Positions 58,808 to 64,000 of a DNA stretch of 64,000 nt are shown here, piece after piece. Origin of the DNA: Gnetum montanum (Eukaryota; Streptophyta; Gnetopsida; Gnetales; Gnetaceae); the NCBI GenBank assembly GCA_015680685.1, contig MNCI01008068.1:444115-508114 (forward strand), written 5' to 3'. A program made the translations under genes and the position numbers. The stretch's first letter is position 1. Every line of letters starts with the position of its first letter. The notes under the pieces are model-generated. The model searched no databases and was not told the origin of the DNA. It saw only the letters and a program-made list of their open reading frames with translations.

Positions 58808-59720
58808 ATGAGAATGAATGTTTCAACATACAACATGCATGCAATATCCCTAGCTAGTGAGAGACAACATCTACTTTTTCCACCATGTACCTTGAATTGG
58901 CATGAGTATTGCTACCCACACATGTTAGGAGAATTACAAGATCTGGATGCTGATGTCTTGTGCCTATAAGATGTCTTACCATGGGAATCCCTATACCAAT
59001 TCCAATATGACTTGGAAAAGATAGGATAAAGAGGTATTTACAAGAAAATAGGTTCTTGTGGACATTCTTCTTTCAAGCCATATAGATTTCCCTATTGCAA
59101 AAATCACAACATGGATGATTATGCAATCTTTTATAAAGAAGCCAAGTTTGAATTGGTACAAATATTTGAATGGAATTTAGAAGATATGATTTTTGAAATC
59201 CTAACTTTAAATCATGAGAAAGAAAGAACGGTTAAGGTTTTGAAAAAGCCACATCACCTTGGCATTAATATTAAAAATCTAGTTATTAGGAAGATGTGTA
59301 TGTGTTGTTAACATACATTTAATTGCCAAATCAACATGTCCAGATGTTAGATTGTGTCAAGGAGCATACTTGATTAAGAAAATAGAGGAATGTTTGAAGA
59401 ATAAGTTATTCCTAAGCATTACCGATCCATTGCCATTTATCCTTTATGGTGACTTTAATGAAAAATTTAAAAGTAGTGTTTATTAATTCTTAAAATATGG
59501 ATTTGTAAAAGAATAATTGGAAGATAAAAGTGATTTGAAGTATATTTTTCATCAATTCAACATGCAATCCCATTGGTCAATGCATATTCTTCTTACTTCG
59601 AATATTCAATAGATAAATTATATCCTAGAATTTAGAAATAGATAATGTTGATGGATTGTATTAATTAAGAGCCATAGTTCAACAATTACTTTGCCACTAT
59701 TAATAAAGATGGGTTAACAA
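58808..59720 (+). pseudogene. CCR4-like deadenylase (EEP nuclease domain), processed and broken
   Basis: CCR4-type proteins shorten mRNA poly(A) tails; their nuclease belongs to the endonuclease/exonuclease/phosphatase family. Seen here: STYNMHA at 58823; PPCTLNWHEYCYPHMLGELQ; LDADVLCLxDV (family: DIxCLQEV; the catalytic Glu is Asp and the Gln a stop, about 58950). Then come YDLEKIGxRGIYKK and MDDYAIFYKEAKFELVQIFE (59111 on). After a 1-nt frameshift near 59290 follow VCVVNIHLIA, LIKKIEECLKN and LPFILYGDFNEKFKSSVY, with GDFN at 59448-59459. The final SDH block was not found. No intron interrupts it, so it looks like a reverse-transcribed copy. It lies between the LTRs of element C, in the sense orientation. 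Confidence 0.75.
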
Positions 59721-60017
59721 CATTCTTCATTGAGANGTGTGATTCTGGTTAGGACTAGTGATTGGTGGTTGGTAGACCTTTAATTCATCTTTTATCATTA
59801 TCTTAGAAAATGAGGTAAGTATTGATAAAATAATACTTAATACCTATATAAATTCTTCTCACTTATATTATGTTTGTAGAATAAGCAAGACACAACTTCA
59901 AGCCCGAAGTAGAAATCAAATTATTGGAACATAAAAGCATAAAAGAAGTACTGGAGTTGGAAAAAGAGAGTGAACTTGGATTTGTTCGAAGAAAAATAGA
60001 ACCTAATGAGGGTAGAT
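59721..60017 (+). other. Interior 3' end of element C
   Basis: Non-coding. One N at 59736. It ends with the purine-rich tract before the 3' LTR. Confidence 0.5.
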
Positions 60018-60573
60018 TGTAACATCCCCATTTCCAAATGGTACTACTACATGATGAATATGGTGTCTCTTCATAAGTAATCATGAGATTAGTGTAACAA
60101 GACCGAAAATGAGGATATGTAATTAAGAATCGAAAGAACATGTTGTAATAATGGACATGTTTCTTGTGGTAACCTTTGGGGGTTTCACCTAGTCCTTAGA
60201 GGTCATATCAGTATAGAGTTGTGAAGTTGGTAAAGATAAGTAATGGGTATCAAGTGAAGTGGGAAAAGGAGAGGATTGACCATTCCTTTTGACTAGTTGT
60301 AGGCCTAACCATGGTGGCATTGTTGGATTGCCTTTAAGGGATAGATGTTGAAGAAAGAAAACCCTAAGGAACACCTACAACATAATCCAAATACACCATT
60401 CCACATCAAAAAAACATTATTTCCTCCTCCCTTATACATTTTACTTGCTATTTGTCTTATGCATAATGTTAAATGTTACATATATTTAACATTTGCTATG
60501 CTATGTTCTCATGCTTAATGCCTAATATAACATATGTATGATGTTTTCCATGACATTCAAGAACATGATGTCA
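60018..60573 (+). repeat. 3' LTR of element C
   Basis: 556 bp from TGTAACATCCCC to GATGTCA. It differs from the 5' LTR at many sites, so the insertion is old. Confidence 0.85.
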
Positions 60574-60939
60574 TATAAAAGGTTAACATTATATACCATC
60601 TTCTAAATTTTTCTATTTCTAGCCACATGTGCACTCTTCTTTGCACTATACAGTGCCCTATTTTATTATGCTCTAGGTTAGACATATTTTTCATTTTATT
60701 TCTCTTATCTATTCCACAAGTGCACATTTCTCTTTCTATTTAATACGCTCTAAAGTTTGGTGAAAATATTCAACTTAGATTATCATATTTTTCTAATAAT
60801 ATGCAAGTTTACTTTTGATTTGAGGGAGATTAGTTGAAAATTTAGTTTTCGTGGATTTTTTGATGGCCATAAGATTACCTGGCTTAGTTTTGTATTAGGT
60901 TGTATCAGGTCTTAGAATATGAAAATTCCTATTGCAACA
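60574..60939 (+). repeat. 3' end of an LTR, Tat-type element
   Basis: It ends ATTGCAACA directly before the PBS, like family-B LTRs. The upstream 360 bp show little match to family B. Confidence 0.6.
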
Positions 60940-60944
60940 TCTTT

Positions 60945-60963
60945 TGGTGCTAGAAGGACAGCC
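60945..60963 (+). other. PBS of the Tat-type element
   Basis: TGGTGCTAGAAGGACAGCC, 17 of 19 bases equal to the family-B consensus. Confidence 0.8.
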
Positions 60964-61199
60964 TCCATGAAACTAAATGTTGTTTCTAGGATTTTCTCTC
61001 TATTTATGTTCTTACATTTTCCTACTTCTATGCTCTTTCTAACTATTACTAACATGGCATGTTAAAACATTGACATCATGTCATTTTCTTGTTTCGCTAA
61101 CATGTTATGTTAAAACACTAACATCATGTTAATTATCTGTAACTTCAACATTCTTATTAAATGAAAACTTTTCACCTTCCATTTCAAGTATGAAATTAT

Positions 61200-63996
61200 T
61201 TATAGGGATGAACCGGTGCACTCATAATATCCCTTTGAAGTCATCATTGCTTTCAATTATGGCATCATCATCTACTTCAAGCTTCTCTAAGATCCAGAAG
61301 CTTATGAATTTTATGAGAAATTAAGAATTTTAGGAGGATTAAGCCAAAATTACTACAAAGTATCCTAAAACAAACTAGATCTAGGCTATCTTCTAGTACC
61401 TAACATGTTTAAGCACATGGTAGAATATTAGTGCACTAATGATTTGTCATTTGCTCTTTCCAATCTAGATCATTGAATTAGTTTGGATAATGAAGAAGCT
61501 AAGGAGATAGTAGATTATATCATGGAGCAAGAGAATATGCAAGAAAGCACTCATTTATAAATTGAGAAAGCTAGGATGAAGAACATCCTAGATTAACCTT
61601 TTGATATTTGAATGTGATATTCACTTAATAGATGAAGATGAAGAGTAACTAGTAGGGAAGCTTAGTAAAAGCAACCATCTCTCTCGTTACATCTATAATA
61701 TTAACATCATAGCTACTTAGAATACTACATCAAGATGTGTTTGACTCCCTACCAAACCTCTCATTCTTTTCTCAAGCTCTATTTTACCATTCTAGCTATT
61801 GCCACCCAATAATGTTAGCAACCCTCACTCCATCTTTTAATCTATTCCACCTTTTGAAACTACCTATTCTATTTTGCAACCATAATCTACTATGTCTCCC
61901 TTATAGCATTTTCAACTCTCTACTTCTACTCCATATCCACTTAGCATTCCTCAAGCTAGTAGTATGCTCTTTTTTCTAGTATACCCATCCAATATAATAT
62001 CTTTAGGTATACACACTTCTACAACCTTTGGACCCATTTCCTATATGCATCCTTTAACATCCTCTTCCATTTTTATAGCTCCATGTATAATTAACTTCCT
62101 CGGAATAGATCCATAGTTGCTAGCACTACTTAACAATAGGATGCTTCATCTTCAAAACAAGAAATATAAAATGGCAAAGGTACTAATAATGCAAGGAAAT
62201 TTTCCTATTTCCTTGGATCAAGTCTTAAGTAATCCCATAAGTACTATGATTCATTTTCCAATCTTACCTAAGGGAGTTTCAGTACCTACTTTTACTAAGT
62301 ATAAAAGCAAAATAGGGAATCCATTGAATCATGTGGTTACATTTTCAAATGACTGCATGCTTCTAGCCCCTTAATCATATATTGTGCTAAGATGCCTTTT
62401 GAACACTATTTCTAGAAGAGCTTTAGAATGGTATAGATTCCTAGCACACAAATCTATCACCTCTATAAAGTAACTCCTAGTAACCATCATTGAATACTAC
62501 AAGTTCAATGTATCCCAAAGTACAACTATCATATCTTTCATTGCTGTCTAATAAGCTCTGAATGAGCCCATTAATAAATTTATTTCTTGATGAATAGAAA
62601 CATATACAAAACTACCTTATCATTTTAAAGAATGTCATCTATAAGACATTTTTGAAGTTGTAGTAATTGACTACATTTAGAAAAGGATGGCTCATCCTAA
62701 CCCTCATTCTCTGAATAATGCTTTCATAGCTATCACATGCATTGAATAAGTAGCTATTTACTAAAATGACTAGGAGTTCATGTCAATCCATAACAAGCCT
62801 AATAAGGCTACCAAACATGAGAATGAAAAACCAAATTTTCTAAGTATTTCTTCTTTTTCTAAGGGACAAAACAATGCTCTCTTAGCAACTTCCTTTTCCA
62901 CTCAATAATGTAGGCCTTAGAGAAGTAGAAATTAGTACACCAATATACCCATGAGGTACTATCTACTTCTAAAACATATTCTTAGTGATGACCATTTTAA
63001 GAAGTAACAGGTCTCTAATCAAACAAGAGCATGTTATCATTACATACAGTTGATAGTTATGGATGTTTTTCAAAGATAAGAAGGTGATCTTGATGTGCCT
63101 AAGTGGTATGACTATAGGAAGAACTACTACTATTATGAGACTACTAGACATGGCATAGATAACTATAGGAATATGAAAGATGACATCCAACATATCATTG
63201 ATAAGGGTAAGATAGTGATGTAGAGTGATCCATCCACCATGCATTTGGATAACCAACAACTTGAAATGTTTCAGAAGGCTTTGGAAGGTAGAGGTACAAT
63301 TTCAAATTTTAAGCCTAAATACAAAGCTCATATGTTCCCACTCAAGAAGCCTTACATCATCCACTAGTCTAATTACAAACAATCTAGGCATTTATTACTA
63401 TAGCCTCAAGAACCTTATGTGATTTTTTGATCTAACTATACCACTGCATCATCTAAATCAAATCATTCTTCTCCATCTCTTTATCACATTTATGCCACCA
63501 ATGTTCATCATACCACTTCCACTCAACCTATCCATCCATCTAGTCCCCATTCTATCTCATGTTATATCAAAAATCATAACATTATTAAATCCACTTTAGC
63601 TCAAACATCTTCTTTTCCCTCATCTCATGTGAATATACTTACCTATAGTCAATAGATCAATGAGTCACAATTGGATGAATAGAAGGAAAAGCCTGTTGAT
63701 ACATAGAAGCAATCTTCTAAGAAAACAAAGAAGGTTTTCTTTCAATAATAAAAATAGACTACTTTCTCAAGTAGCCTCTTGTCTTCATCTAATCCTATAT
63801 AGCTAGTTACAATAGCACCTATTCCACAAGCATCTCAATATATGATCAATAAGATCTTACAATAGATGGCCACTATTGTCTATTCTAAAGACATTAACTT
63901 ATCCTTGTATGATCTCATGACAAACTATAAACAATATCAGGCTACACTATATGATTTTATTAAGAAAATCATAGAACCAAGTGACATCCCTGCTTA
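61200..63996 (+). pseudogene. gag: Gag of the Tat-type element
   Basis: Blocks matching family-B gag: FPISLDQVLSNPISTM; FTKYKSKIGNPLNHVVTF (B1: FMKYNGEGNPNTHLVTF) at about 62290-62350; RALEWYRFLAHKSITSI at about 62425. WYDYRKNYYYYETTRHGIDN and MKDDIQHIIDKGK follow at 63097-63204, the position of the zinc knuckle, whose Cys residues are lost. It continues as a Ser/Thr/Pro/His-rich linker to the window edge. Many stops. Confidence 0.75.
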
Positions 63997-64000
63997 GATG

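Larger units (their letters stand above)
55844..60573 (+). mobile_element. LTR element C, non-autonomous, carrying a CCR4-like gene fragment
   Basis: LTRs 55844-56418 and 60018-60573 share TGTAA...TCC.CATTTCCAAATGGT and TTTTCCATGACAT near their ends. A tRNA-iMet-type PBS follows the first LTR and a purine-rich GAGGGTAGAT precedes the second. The 3.6-kb interior has no gag or pol that I can recognise, but it holds a decayed host-like deadenylase domain. The termini resemble those of gypsy chromoviruses, but without pol the superfamily stays open. No clear target duplication. Confidence 0.8.
60574..64000 (+). mobile_element. Tat-type gypsy element related to family B, right-truncated by window edge
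   Basis: It holds an LTR tail (to 60939), a PBS of the family-B type and a gag homologous to but clearly diverged from family B. The 5' part of its LTR is absent at element C. Protease and beyond lie outside the window. Confidence 0.75.

Noticed and set aside
55839-60578. Target site duplication for element C
   Set aside because: Flanks CAAAA and TATAA do not match; the ends may be off by a few bases or one flank was altered.

Overview
The window is plant nuclear heterochromatin, almost certainly from a large, repeat-rich genome. It is a nest of old, decayed LTR retrotransposons. I see no intact host gene, rRNA, tRNA or CRISPR array. The eukaryotic plant origin rests on GT-AG introns, Ty3/gypsy and Ty1/copia polyproteins, tRNA-type primer binding sites, and decay by C-to-T change at CG and CHG sites. 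Species cannot be named from sequence alone.

Layout. (1) 1-6238, minus: 5' two thirds of an Athila-like Ty3/gypsy element (LTR, tRNA-Asp type PBS, gag, protease, RT, RNase H, integrase), running off the left edge. (2) 6249-9401, plus: truncated copy A of a Tat-lineage gypsy family (called family B here). (3) 9402-12840: LTR, 229-bp mini-interior, LTR, 240-bp mini-interior, joined to a third LTR. (4) 12841-50992, plus: old family-B copy D with LTR, gag-protease, antisense cassette, a 187-bp tandem array, pol and 3' LTR. (5) 21251-38844, minus: copy B1, a complete 17.6-kb family-B element with TG...CA LTRs and a 5-bp target duplication AAGCT, inserted inside the antisense gene of copy D. (6) 50993-55835, minus: gag-only Ty1/copia element, itself split by a 967-bp solo LTR (54217-55183, duplication CTTTG). 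(7) 55844-60573, plus: LTR element without pol that carries a broken, intronless CCR4-like deadenylase domain. (8) 60574-64000, plus: LTR tail, PBS and gag of a related, diverged Tat-type family.

Main result. Family B carries, between protease and reverse transcriptase and on the opposite strand, a large gene with spliceosomal introns. In B1 it reads as eight exons (28349-32767, plus) whose phases fit through seven GT-AG introns, giving 1050 codons with no frameshift. Its 15 premature stops are 11 TAG and 4 TGA, none TAA. The same gene, with introns at matching places, is recognisable on the minus strand of copies A and D. An antisense gene is the one arrangement in which introns survive retrotransposition, because they are invisible to the spliceosome on the genomic RNA. 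Copies B1 and D both have the order gag-protease / antisense gene / RT-RNaseH-second RNaseH-integrase, and arrays of a GRCCTTAAACTRGCAA-like motif lie at both edges of the cassette and after integrase. The function of the antisense protein is unknown.
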